Assembly (NCBI RefSeq): GCF_900177375.1 | Contig: NZ_FWZU01000007.1 | Location: forward strand, 1-64,000 | Direction: 5' to 3' | From: Desulfovibrio gilichinskyi | Lineage (GTDB): Bacteria; Desulfobacterota; Desulfovibrionia; Desulfovibrionales; Desulfovibrionaceae | Length of the DNA stretch: 64,000 nt | Shown here: in pieces, positions 8,453 to 16,782 of the stretch | How positions within the stretch are numbered: the first letter of the stretch is position 1 | Layout: each line of letters begins with the position of its first letter | Made by a program: the position numbers and the translations under genes | The notes under the pieces: model-generated | Told to the model about the DNA's origin: nothing | The model's database searches: none | The model's input: only the letters and a program-made list of their open reading frames with translations

Positions 8453-9811
8453 ATGACGATAAAGCGGCATGATGTTGTTATTTTAGGTTCCGGACCTGCT
8501 GGCGGAGTCGTGGCCGGAATGTGTCAAAAAGCGGGCCTTGATGTAGTTGTTGTCGAGGAGGACGGATGGGGCGGAGTTTGTCCGCTGCGTGGCTGTGAAC
8601 CGAAAAAAGTACTGGTTGATGCGACGCATGCAGTATCCCGAATCCGTGATATGGAAGGGCATGGACCTGTGGGGAGCGTTTCTATAGATTGGCAGAATTT
8701 AATGCAGTTCAAACGGGCCCTTATTGATCCCATTCCGGATGCGGTGCTCCAATCTCTGGAGAAACGCGGTATTAAGACTGTTTCCGGTCACGCAAGTTTT
8801 GTCGGTGAAGGACAGGTAGAAGTTTCCGGGTATGGGATCTTGGAAGGAAAACATGTCGTGATTGCTACCGGGGCCAGAACTAGACCATTGAACGTTTCCG
8901 GCGAGGAACTTTTGCTGGCGAGTCGACAGTTTCTTGAGCTTGATACAATGCCAAAATCTATTTTGTTTATCGGCGGCGGGTTCATCTCCTTTGAATTTGC
9001 CTGTGTTGCAGCCGCGGCCGGTGCTGATGTGACCATTGTACATAGAAGCAGCAGGGTGCTTAAAGGGTTTGATCACGATCTTAGTCTTTCGCTGATAGAG
9101 GGTATGAAGGAACTCGGTATTAAGGTCTTTATAGATCGACCGGTTCTCGGTGTGGAGAAGACTGACTCCGGAATAGTTGTTACGTCTCGAAATGATGACG
9201 GAGAAAAGGAGTATTTTACTGCCGAACTTGGTGTTATCGGCGTTGGCAGAATTCCCAATGTCGACAGGCTTAATCTTGATGCTGCAGGAGTGACAGTTTC
9301 CAAACGCGGAGTGGTGGTTAACGACTTCATGCAGAGTGTCTCCAATCCCAGAGTTTTTGCGGCAGGTGACTGCGCCGAGCCCGGCACTCCTTTGACTCCT
9401 CTGGCGGTTTTGCAGGCTACGACAGTAGCTCGTAATATTATTGACGAGCTTTTGACTAAGTCGGACTTACGCGGGGCGGCGAGTGTGGTTTTTACCCATC
9501 CTCCGCTTATGAGTGTCGGGATGCTTGAAGAAGAGGCTCGAAAGCAGGGACTCGATGTCATAATTCATTCCGGTGACGCAGCAAAATGGTCCGAACACAA
9601 GCGTCTCGGGCTGAAACATGCAGGTTACAAGATCATTGAGGATCGATCTTCGGGGCGTATAGTTGGTGCGCACTATCTCGGACAGCATGCTGAAGAGGTT
9701 GCCAACATCTTCGGCATGGCCATCAGGCATGGCCTGACAAGGGAGAACCTGATGGATCATCCTTGGGCCTATCCATCTTTCGGTTATACTCTGCGATACA
9801 TGTTTTCATGA
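8453..9811 (+). CDS. FAD-dependent pyridine nucleotide-disulfide oxidoreductase (class I), substrate unknown
   Basis: 452 residues. The FAD-binding GSGPAGG lies at 12-18 and the redox-active pair at C43/C48 in GVCPLRGCEPKK, a CxxxxC as in glutathione, dihydrolipoyl and mercuric reductases. The second dinucleotide site FIGGGFISFE is at about 175, and the FAD motif VFAAGDCAE at about 300. The C-terminal dimerisation domain has HPWAYPS in place of the usual HAHPT-x-E catalytic His/Glu pair, so the disulfide substrate may differ from those of known reductases. It lies downstream of the proton ATPase gene and ends at a bidirectional terminator. A glutathione-reductase-like or CoA/thiol reductase role is possible; I would not assign lpd, gor or merA. 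Confidence 0.8.
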   Translation: MTIKRHDVVILGSGPAGGVVAGMCQKAGLDVVVVEEDGWGGVCPLRGCEPKKVLVDATHAVSRIRDMEGHGPVGSVSIDWQNLMQFKRALIDPIPDAVLQSLEKRGIKTVSGHASFVGEGQVEVSGYGILEGKHVVIATGARTRPLNVSGEELLLASRQFLELDTMPKSILFIGGGFISFEFACVAAAAGADVTIVHRSSRVLKGFDHDLSLSLIEGMKELGIKVFIDRPVLGVEKTDSGIVVTSRNDDGEKEYFTAELGVIGVGRIPNVDRLNLDAAGVTVSKRGVVVNDFMQSVSNPRVFAAGDCAEPGTPLTPLAVLQATTVARNIIDELLTKSDLRGAASVVFTHPPLMSVGMLEEEARKQGLDVIIHSGDAAKWSEHKRLGLKHAGYKIIEDRSSGRIVGAHYLGQHAEEVANIFGMAIRHGLTRENLMDHPWAYPSFGYTLRYMFS

Positions 9812-9840
9812 TCAAATAAGATGATTATGGTGAATAATAT

Positions 9841-9877
9841 AAAAAAAGAGGATGCAAATGCATCCTCTTTTTTTATA
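9841..9877. terminator. Bidirectional rho-independent terminator
   Basis: A near-perfect hairpin, AAAAAAAGAGGATGC / GCATCCTCTTTTTTT with loop AAAT. It ends transcription of the flavoprotein gene (plus) and, with its T run on the other strand, the polyamine operon (minus, last stop at 9903). Confidence 0.9.
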
Positions 9878-9902
9878 TCTTTTCTTTAAGCCTTTATCGG
9901 AT

Positions 9903-10760
9903 TTAATATTCAGGAGAACATAACCCCATGATCTGATAGGCCAGCTGAGCAGCTGCAAAGTCGGAAGCGTGATCGCCTTCGCTCGGAGCTAATTCAACAA
10001 CGTCTGCTCCGATGACTTTTCTTCCTGATACAGCCCGTTCAAGCAAAGTCAGGGCGTCGTGCCAGCTTAATCCGCCAGGGACAGGGGTTCCTGTTGCGCG
10101 GATAACTGACGGGTCAAGACCGTCCACATCAAAAGTGATGTAGATTTTTTCCGGAAAGTCAGCCGGAAGAAGGATTTTAGGGATTCCTCTTAAGTAAAGT
10201 TTCCGCGCATCAAGGTGCAGTACTTCTGCTTCTTTACGGTATTCAACTTCTTCTGAGCATAGAGCGCGTACGCCTATCTGGAAAATTGGAAGTTTCAAAT
10301 CTTCACTTGCGCGGCGCATTACGCAGGCGTGGCTGTAAAGAGAGCCTTCATACGTGTCGCGCAGATCTGCGTGTGCATCAAACTGAACTATCCCAAAGCG
10401 TCCATATTTCTGCTGTAAAGCACGCAGTGCTCCGATTGTGACGGTGTGCTCACCGCCAATGATGAAAGGTATAGCTTCGCACTCTACCGCGTAGGAAACA
10501 GCATCTTCTACATCATCAATTGTTTTAGAAATATCTTTTGAACAATCAATAGGTTCTGCAGTATGAATGCCGCCTTCTGCGGGAATGGATTTGCCGTCCC
10601 ATAGCTCCAGTTGTGTGGATGCTTCTATGATTGCTTCAGGACCTGATGCAGTACCTGCTCCGTAAGAAACAGATGATTCAAGTGGAACTGGAATAATATG
10701 GAAAGAAGCGTCTTCGGGGCTTTCGTTTGAAATTTCCCCTTCAAGAAAATGCGTAGCCAT
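9903..10760 (-). CDS. speB: Agmatinase (agmatine ureohydrolase)
   Basis: 285 residues, usual for SpeB. It hydrolyses agmatine to putrescine and urea with a binuclear manganese centre. Metal-binding motifs of the ureohydrolase family are all present: GGEHT (about 102), FDAHADLR (about 125), SHACVMRR (about 141), and FDVDGLDPSVIRATGTPVPGG (about 212-231), with the conserved D-x-D. It is the last gene of the minus-strand polyamine operon, starting 11 bases after the decarboxylase stop. It follows arginine decarboxylase in the pathway and supplies putrescine to the dehydrogenase encoded upstream. Distinguished from arginase by context and the downstream motif; confidence in agmatinase is high because speA is in the same operon. 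Confidence 0.9.
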   Translation of the reverse strand: MATHFLEGEISNESPEDASFHIIPVPLESSVSYGAGTASGPEAIIEASTQLELWDGKSIPAEGGIHTAEPIDCSKDISKTIDDVEDAVSYAVECEAIPFIIGGEHTVTIGALRALQQKYGRFGIVQFDAHADLRDTYEGSLYSHACVMRRASEDLKLPIFQIGVRALCSEEVEYRKEAEVLHLDARKLYLRGIPKILLPADFPEKIYITFDVDGLDPSVIRATGTPVPGGLSWHDALTLLERAVSGRKVIGADVVELAPSEGDHASDFAAAQLAYQIMGLCSPEY

Positions 10761-10771
10761 CAGTCATTCTC

Positions 10772-11962
10772 CTATGACAGGCGATTTTTGAAGTCTTCAT
10801 AGCCGAATTGACGAATAACTGTTATTTCGTCTGATTCAGGTCTGTAGATGGTTATTGAAGGTAATTGAATACCATTGAAGGTATTAGTCTTAACCATGGA
10901 ATAGATAGCCATATCTGTGAAAACCAGAGTGTCTCCGGCTTTAAGCGGAGTATTGAAAGAGTACTCTCCAGCAACGTCTCCGGCAAGACAGGAAGGGCCG
11001 CCTATTCTGCAAGTCCAAGCTTTTTCACCGGCTTCACCTGACCCGACAATATGCGGGCGGTACGGCATCTCGATTACATCCGGCATATGGCACGGAACAG
11101 CGGAATCCATAATAACTATGGGTATGTCCGCCTGCGTCACATCCAGCACTTTTGAAACGAGGTAGCCTGTATTTAACGCCACCGCTTCACCGGGTTCCAG
11201 ATAAACTTCAACATCCCATTTATTTTTAAATTCGGTGATGAGTTTTACCAGTAGATTCCTATCATAGTCCGGCCTTGTTATGTGATGGCCCCCGCCGAAG
11301 TTGACGTAACGCATACGCGGCAGAACATCGGCAAAACTTTTTTCTACTGCCCTGATGGTTCTCTCAAGGCAGTCCGCGTCTTGTTCACAAAGATTGTGCC
11401 AGTGTAGCCCCGTCACTCCTTCAAGGTTGCTCAGGTCAAAGTGAGCTCTGCGAATACCGAGACGAGAACCCGGTGAACATGGATCATAGATCGGTGTTGC
11501 ACCTTCAGAGTGCTCCGGATTAATCCGGACTGCAAGTTCAATTTCACGATTTTGCGCAGATGCCAGCTCTTTTACGAGATGCCGGAATTTATCAAGTTGC
11601 GCAAATGAGTTGAAAACTATGTGATCACTTGTCAGGCACAGATCACGGATATCTTTTTCAGAATATGCTGCGGCAAAAGTATGAACTTCGCGTTCGAATT
11701 CTTCACGCCCGAGTCTTGCTTCATGAGGTGAGCTTGCGCACACCCCGTCCAGTTTCTCGGAGAGTACCGGAAAAGTGCTGAACATGGCGAAACATTTGAG
11801 TGCAAGAAGAATCCTGCAGCCGGTTTGCTCTTTGATAGAGGAGAGGACCTCCAGATTATTTTTCAGGAGGCCCTCGTCAATCACATAAGATGGAGTTTCC
11901 AGTTCAGAAGTACTGAAGCGGAATTCTGTGTGCCCGTCCACTACAGTTCCACTTCTACCCAT
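10772..11962 (-). CDS. nspC: Carboxynorspermidine/carboxyspermidine decarboxylase
   Basis: 396 residues of the alanine-racemase-fold PLP decarboxylases. The PLP lysine is in ILLALKCFAMF (about residue 53), the characteristic KCF context of this enzyme rather than the DAP decarboxylase KAN. The phosphate-binding glycine run is YVNFGGGHHITR, and the second-subunit cysteine motif is GGPSCLAGD (about 317). The product is spermidine (or norspermidine) from its carboxy precursor. The gene overlaps the end of the dehydrogenase gene by 22 bases, indicating translational coupling of two successive steps. Confidence 0.92.
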   Translation of the reverse strand: MGRSGTVVDGHTEFRFSTSELETPSYVIDEGLLKNNLEVLSSIKEQTGCRILLALKCFAMFSTFPVLSEKLDGVCASSPHEARLGREEFEREVHTFAAAYSEKDIRDLCLTSDHIVFNSFAQLDKFRHLVKELASAQNREIELAVRINPEHSEGATPIYDPCSPGSRLGIRRAHFDLSNLEGVTGLHWHNLCEQDADCLERTIRAVEKSFADVLPRMRYVNFGGGHHITRPDYDRNLLVKLITEFKNKWDVEVYLEPGEAVALNTGYLVSKVLDVTQADIPIVIMDSAVPCHMPDVIEMPYRPHIVGSGEAGEKAWTCRIGGPSCLAGDVAGEYSFNTPLKAGDTLVFTDMAIYSMVKTNTFNGIQLPSITIYRPESDEITVIRQFGYEDFKNRLS

Positions 11963-13131
11963 GGCAGACCGTGTTTGTTCAGTGCTTCCATGAAAGGGTC
12001 AGGGTCAAGCTGTTCCATGTTGAAAACACCTTTGCCTGTCCATTTTCCGGTGAGCATCATCATTGCTCCGATCATGGCAGGAACTCCGGTAGTGTAGGAA
12101 ATAGCCTGAGAGCCTACTTCCTTATATGCTGCTTCATGGCTGCATATGTTGTAAATATACATTTTCTTTTCTTTGCCGTCTTTTACACCTGTCATGACAT
12201 TGCCTATACAGGTGCGTCCCTTTGTAAGAGGACCGAGTGACCCCGGTTCCGGCAGGACTGCTGTCAGGAATTTAATGGGCTGAATCATCTGCCCGTTGTA
12301 TTCGATAGGCTCAATGGAAGTCATGCCGATATTCTCAAGCACTTTTAAGTGAGTGAGATATTTTTCGGAAAATGTCATCCAGAAACGGGCGCGCTTGAGC
12401 CCTTTAATATTTATGGCAAGCGATTCCAGTTCTTCGTGGTACATGAGGTAACATTTTTTTTCACCGATACCGTCAGGGAAAGTATAATCCATAGACCAAG
12501 CCAGCGGATCAGTTTCCACCCATTCCCCGCGTTCCCAATAGCGACCGCGCTGAGTTATTTCCCTGATGTTGATTTCAGGGTTGAAATTGGTAGCAAACGC
12601 TTGACCATGATCACCTGCGTTGCAGTCTATAATATCCAGCTCATGAATTTCATCAAAGTGGTGTTTCATGGCGTGGGCTGCATATATATTGGTAACACCC
12701 GGATCGAAACCTGAACCGAGAAGGGCCATTAAACCGGCTTCTTTGAAACGTTCCTGATATGCCCACTGCCATTTATATTCAAATTTAGCTTCATCAAGAG
12801 GTTCATAGTTGGCAGTATCCATGTAATTGACTCCGACCTCAAGGCATGCGTCCATGAGGGTCAGATCCTGATACGGCAGGGCAAGATTGACCAAAAGATC
12901 AGGCTTTATCTTTTTGAGAAGTTCAACTGTTTCGGGTACGTTGTCAGCGTCAACCTTATATGTTGCTACCGTTACGCCTGTGCGTGTTTTAACGGATTCA
13001 GCAATAGCATCGCATTTAGCCTTGGTGCGGCTGGCGAGATGTATTTCAGTGAAAACTTCCGGAATCTGAGCGCATTTGTGAACAGCAACACTGCCGACGC
13101 CTCCGGCACCTATGATTAGAACTTTAGACAT
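11941..13131 (-). CDS. Carboxynorspermidine/carboxyspermidine dehydrogenase (saccharopine dehydrogenase family)
   Basis: 396 residues. The Rossmann motif GAGGVGSVAVHKCAQ is at about 8-22, followed by a saccharopine-dehydrogenase-type core with VNLALPYQDLTLMDACLEVG and DTANYE, and a C-terminal half typical of the LYS1-like enzymes paired with NspC. It condenses aspartate semialdehyde with putrescine (or diaminopropane) and reduces the imine with NADPH. With SpeA and SpeB upstream in the pathway, putrescine is the likely substrate, so carboxyspermidine the likely product. The start has a Shine-Dalgarno-like sequence (GAGGATAAATCT) before ATG at 13131. It could in principle be a saccharopine enzyme, but the overlapping decarboxylase argues against that. 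Confidence 0.9.
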   Translation of the reverse strand: MSKVLIIGAGGVGSVAVHKCAQIPEVFTEIHLASRTKAKCDAIAESVKTRTGVTVATYKVDADNVPETVELLKKIKPDLLVNLALPYQDLTLMDACLEVGVNYMDTANYEPLDEAKFEYKWQWAYQERFKEAGLMALLGSGFDPGVTNIYAAHAMKHHFDEIHELDIIDCNAGDHGQAFATNFNPEINIREITQRGRYWERGEWVETDPLAWSMDYTFPDGIGEKKCYLMYHEELESLAINIKGLKRARFWMTFSEKYLTHLKVLENIGMTSIEPIEYNGQMIQPIKFLTAVLPEPGSLGPLTKGRTCIGNVMTGVKDGKEKKMYIYNICSHEAAYKEVGSQAISYTTGVPAMIGAMMMLTGKWTGKGVFNMEQLDPDPFMEALNKHGLPWVEVEL

Positions 13132-13179
13132 AGATTTATCCTCATATGGTGTCTTTTTTTACGAAGACACCATTATAGT

Positions 13180-15093
13180 TTATCTTTCGAAGTAAGTGTA
13201 TCCCTGCAAGCCTATTTTGTAAGCTTGAAGAATTTCTCTGCGTAGTGCCGGGGTTATGAGCCCCTTGCGCACAGCATTCTCAGCAGTCTCGCGGAAACGG
13301 GTCAGAAGGTATTTGGTATCGTATTCTACATAAGTCAGAATTTCTTCAACCGTGTCTCCTTCCATTTCACCGATAAAGTCGAACTCGCCATTTTCGCGTA
13401 TTCTTACTGTCACGATATTAGTATCGCCCAGCAGATTATGCAAATCGCCGAGTGTTTCCTGATAAGCTCCGACAAGAAAAGCTCCGAGGTAGTACTCGTC
13501 ACTTTCTTTCAACTCATGCAGCGGCATTGTTTTTTTAACACCCTGACTGTCGATGAATCTGTCGATTTTACCATCACAGTCGCATGTTATGTCGGCGAGA
13601 ATTCCTTCACGCGTGGGTCTTTCATTCAACCGATGTACCGGCATAATGGGGAATAGCTGTCCTATTGCCCAAGCATCCGGCAGAGATTGAAAGACACTGA
13701 AGTTACAGTAATATATATCTGAAAGAGCGTGTACTATGCCTTCAAGTTCATGCGGCAGAGTAGGCAGATCCTTTGTCAGAATAGCTATGCGGCGGATTGT
13801 CTCCCAAAAGACATTTTCACCCATAGCGCGTTCTCTGAAGGAAATCCTTCCAGCGCTGAACGCCTGCCGGACTTCATCGCGATAATACAGGCTATCGTTA
13901 AAACATTCCTGAATATTACGCAGGTTAAGAGATTTCAACGCTTCAAATAAGTGCTGAATATGAATATTTGTTTCTTCAGGAAGCTCTTCCGGCAACGGCT
14001 CCGGTTCAAAGCGAGCTGTATCAAGCACGTTGAAAAGGAGCATTGAGTAGTAGGCTACAACAGCACGTCCTGATTCAGTAACAATAGTCGGATGATCAAC
14101 TCCCTGTTCGTCGAGCACGGTCATTACGCCTTCAACAACGTCAACGCAGTACTCGTTTACAGTGTAGTTACGGCTGCTCATGAAGTTGGTCTGAGTTCCG
14201 TCATAGTCAACAGCCAGACCGCCGCCGAGGTCGAGGTAACGCATGTTTGCGCCTTCACCGACCAGTCCTGCGTAAACACGGCTTGCTTCTGATACCGCTC
14301 CGCGGATATCGCGGATATTCGGGATCTGTGAACCAAGGTGATAGTGCAGCAGTTGCAGACAGTCGAGCATGTCCGCTTCACTTAGACGATCGATTACATC
14401 AATAATTTGAGTTGCGTTGAGTCCGAAGATGGAGCGGTCTCCGCCGGATTCCGACCAGAGGCCGTTTGCTTGAGCGGAAAGTTTGACACGCACTCCGAGA
14501 ATAGGCTTTACACCTTTTGCTTTGGAACGTTCAATTATGAGGGCCAGTTCACTTGGCATCTCGACAACCATAACGCACTTAAAGCCGAGCTGGGTTGCAT
14601 GTAAACCAAGGTCTATAAATTCTTCATCCTTATATCCGTTGCAGATAAGTACAGCTTCAGTATCACGCATCATGCCCATGGCCGCGATGAGTTCTGCTTT
14701 ACTTCCTGCTTCGAGGCCGTGGTGATATTTTTCACCGTGGCGCGTTACAGCTTCAACAACCTGTTGCTGCTGATTAACTTTAATTGGGTATGCCCCGAGA
14801 TATGACCCGCGATAGCCGAGGCTGTCGATGGCTGAAAGAAAACTTTCATTAAGCAGGGATATCTGGGTGTCGAGGATATTCTCGATTCGCAGAAGGACAG
14901 GCATGTCCAATCCGCGTTCTTGAATGCCGGCGATTATCTCCGGTATGCTTACCGCATTGTCAAAATGACCCGGGTTGGCAGAAACCTGAAGATCTCCGTT
15001 ATCGGAGATGCCGAAGAATCCAGCGCCCCATTCGCGGACGCCGTAGAGTTCTGTAGACCTTTCAGCGGTCCATCTTTCCAGTGTATTGGTCAC
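13180..15093 (-). CDS. speA: Biosynthetic arginine decarboxylase
   Basis: 637 residues, full SpeA length. A PLP enzyme of the alanine-racemase fold that converts arginine to agmatine. The PLP lysine sits in GAYPIKVNQQQQVVEAV (about residue 104), and other SpeA hallmarks are GLEAGSKAEL, ICNGYKD, LHYHLGSQI and the C-terminal active-site cysteine region ADITCDCDGKID. The gene starts at 15093 with AGGAGG-like spacing (ATGGAGGATTT). It is the first gene of the polyamine operon, 48 bases before the dehydrogenase. Confidence 0.95.
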   Translation of the reverse strand: MTNTLERWTAERSTELYGVREWGAGFFGISDNGDLQVSANPGHFDNAVSIPEIIAGIQERGLDMPVLLRIENILDTQISLLNESFLSAIDSLGYRGSYLGAYPIKVNQQQQVVEAVTRHGEKYHHGLEAGSKAELIAAMGMMRDTEAVLICNGYKDEEFIDLGLHATQLGFKCVMVVEMPSELALIIERSKAKGVKPILGVRVKLSAQANGLWSESGGDRSIFGLNATQIIDVIDRLSEADMLDCLQLLHYHLGSQIPNIRDIRGAVSEASRVYAGLVGEGANMRYLDLGGGLAVDYDGTQTNFMSSRNYTVNEYCVDVVEGVMTVLDEQGVDHPTIVTESGRAVVAYYSMLLFNVLDTARFEPEPLPEELPEETNIHIQHLFEALKSLNLRNIQECFNDSLYYRDEVRQAFSAGRISFRERAMGENVFWETIRRIAILTKDLPTLPHELEGIVHALSDIYYCNFSVFQSLPDAWAIGQLFPIMPVHRLNERPTREGILADITCDCDGKIDRFIDSQGVKKTMPLHELKESDEYYLGAFLVGAYQETLGDLHNLLGDTNIVTVRIRENGEFDFIGEMEGDTVEEILTYVEYDTKYLLTRFRETAENAVRKGLITPALRREILQAYKIGLQGYTYFER

Positions 15094-15401
15094 TCATAAA
15101 TCCTCCATATGAAAAGTGAATCGGGGATGCCCCCGTGCCGGATAGTTTAATGGATAAACTGTTTCTCACCTATTGAAAAACGGCATTTATGGATGGTAGC
15201 AATAAATGTCAATATGAATAAAGACAAATTGCATACCTGTAGAGTCTGAACCTTGAATTAATTGATTATTTATAAAAAATATTTATTAAGTTCAAGATTC
15301 TGGCTACGCCAGTATTAATATTATATTTTATGCCGCTATTTATGAAATGTATATTTAATTTTGTTAATACTTTTAATCTGTTGTAATTAGTCCTGTAATT
15401 G
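15094..15401. other. AT-rich intergenic region upstream of the polyamine operon
   Basis: 308 bases. It must hold the speA promoter and leader on the minus strand. A short GC hairpin (GGGG ATG CCCCC at 15123-15134) lies 30-40 bases before the speA start; I see no recognisable riboswitch. The rest is AT-rich with no gene. It also receives the 3' side of the minus-strand lipoprotein gene, for which no clear terminator is seen. Confidence 0.4.
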
Positions 15402-15929
15402 TCACTTAGGTAGTGACGGAAACATTTCTTTAATAATTTTGGACGCCTCCTGCGTTGCCATTATTGCTGCAAAATCGCTTGTAAACGGTTTCAAATTGTC
15501 GAGCAATATCGGAATTGTTTCCACACAGGCATATGCCGGATGAAACGTGGAGTGTGAAGGCTTTGTGTCAGTTGAGTTAGAATCGGCAGTCTTGGGGAGC
15601 AATTTATGCTCAGGATAATTTTGATAAATTTCGCATGATATTTTCCACGCTACCTGCAAATCGCGGTACGCATATTTATATTCATGCAAGCTGGTATAAT
15701 TTTTACCTCGAAGCATGAAAGCCTGCGCTTTTGTTATGTCTGATGCATCAGATTCAATAACATTGTCTAACAGTTGAACTGCCTTATCGTATTGTTTTTC
15801 ACTGCTCAGCTCAATTGCATTGTTTATGGGATTGCCGAAGAGTGCACATCCGTGGAGAAGCCCGGTTAAAAAGGCAATCTGTATTATTGATCTTACTACG
15901 CAGACCATTAACGAGCTGTCTTTTTTCAT
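15402..15929 (-). CDS. Putative lipoprotein with a TPR-like repeat, function unknown
   Basis: 175 residues. An N-terminal hydrophobic segment ends in the lipobox-like LLHGC (about residue 28), so export and lipidation are likely. The mature part begins with helix pairs (AIELSSEKQYDKAVQLLDNV, then AFMLRGKNYTSLHEYKYAY) of TPR type. This is followed by a linker rich in S, T and K and a further helical segment. No catalytic motif. It lies 41 bases downstream of the PilZ gene on the same strand and may be co-transcribed with it. Family not recognised beyond the TPR character. Confidence 0.7.
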   Translation of the reverse strand: MKKDSSLMVCVVRSIIQIAFLTGLLHGCALFGNPINNAIELSSEKQYDKAVQLLDNVIESDASDITKAQAFMLRGKNYTSLHEYKYAYRDLQVAWKISCEIYQNYPEHKLLPKTADSNSTDTKPSHSTFHPAYACVETIPILLDNLKPFTSDFAAIMATQEASKIIKEMFPSLPK

Positions 15930-15970
15930 GCGTCCCTTTATTGCTTGCCTTGTAATGCTGAATTAATAAG

Positions 15971-16633
15971 TTAGGAATCGTTTGATTTCAAGTTCGGCGT
16001 AATATATTTCTGCTGTAATTCAGAGAATTGTTCAGGTTCTATGGTTATGAACTTTACACCGACTCCTTCCATATTGTCATCTGTAGATTTAATCCAGCGA
16101 ATTCCAGCATATATAGGTAGTTTGTTTGATAGATCAGTAAATTTGAGATGTAAAAAATCCTGATCGAAAATATCAGCTGTAGTGCTTATAAAGCAGCCTG
16201 ATGCTGAAATATTTTGTATGATTCCTGCAAAGCTGTTAGCCATTGCAGGGTCGTTTTCAGAACTGATCCGTATTGGAATATTTATTTTTACCCGTTCATT
16301 TATACGGGTCATGATACAGTTGCTATCTATACAACATTGTTTGAAATTTGACAGATCATCGACGAAAACTACTTTATCGGATTCAACTTTAGTTCTTATA
16401 AGTGAACGGTTTGCTGCAACAGAGAAAATTCTATTTCTTGCATAAGCCGGTGTTCTCATTACTTTTTGAATATCTAGAATCAATCCTGTAAACTTTTCTT
16501 CCAGAACTTCGTGAATAAAATTATCTAAAGTTGAGCAGTATTTTATATTAAATTCACTGATTAATTTGGATTTTTTATATGGTTCAGGACTATCAACAAA
16601 AGCGATTATTGAGATTTTCTCATTGCTGGCCAT
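15971..16633 (-). CDS. PilZ-domain protein, probable cyclic-di-GMP receptor
   Basis: 220 residues. The C-terminal half carries the PilZ signature: RINERVKINIPIRI (R-x3-R, about 110-123) followed by the N-x-S-x-x-G turn in IIQNISASGCFIS, with a later GVGVKF strand. PilZ domains bind c-di-GMP through these residues. The N-terminal 100 residues (ISIIAFVDSPEPYKKSKLI...) are predicted alpha/beta and could be a degenerate receiver-like domain, but the usual Asp and Lys set is not evident. It probably acts as a cytoplasmic effector. HD-GYP proteins that would set c-di-GMP levels are encoded at 54.6-60.9 kb. Confidence 0.8.
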   Translation of the reverse strand: MASNEKISIIAFVDSPEPYKKSKLISEFNIKYCSTLDNFIHEVLEEKFTGLILDIQKVMRTPAYARNRIFSVAANRSLIRTKVESDKVVFVDDLSNFKQCCIDSNCIMTRINERVKINIPIRISSENDPAMANSFAGIIQNISASGCFISTTADIFDQDFLHLKFTDLSNKLPIYAGIRWIKSTDDNMEGVGVKFITIEPEQFSELQQKYITPNLKSNDS

Positions 16634-16710
16634 AGGTTGCTCCTGGATTTAGGAAATGTGATTGAAGAAGAATACTAAGTTTTATTCCGCTTGCATATTA
16701 AATTCTATAA

Positions 16711-16750
16711 TAAACCCTCCGAGTCCTGTTTAAAGAGCTCGGAGGGTTTA
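16711..16750 (-). terminator. Rho-independent terminator after the SNF2 helicase gene
   Basis: A 13-bp perfect stem, TAAACCCTCCGAG (16711-16723) and CTCGGAGGGTTTA (16738-16750), with a 14-base loop. It starts 33 bases after the helicase stop codon. The T tract on the minus strand is interrupted (TTTATTATAG). Confidence 0.75.
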
Positions 16751-16782
16751 TATATTTGAGTTATGAATAAGCTAGGTGAAGC

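Noticed and set aside
15094-15180. Possible riboswitch in the speA leader
   Set aside because: Only a short GC hairpin is visible; no known polyamine or amino-acid riboswitch motif could be recognised.
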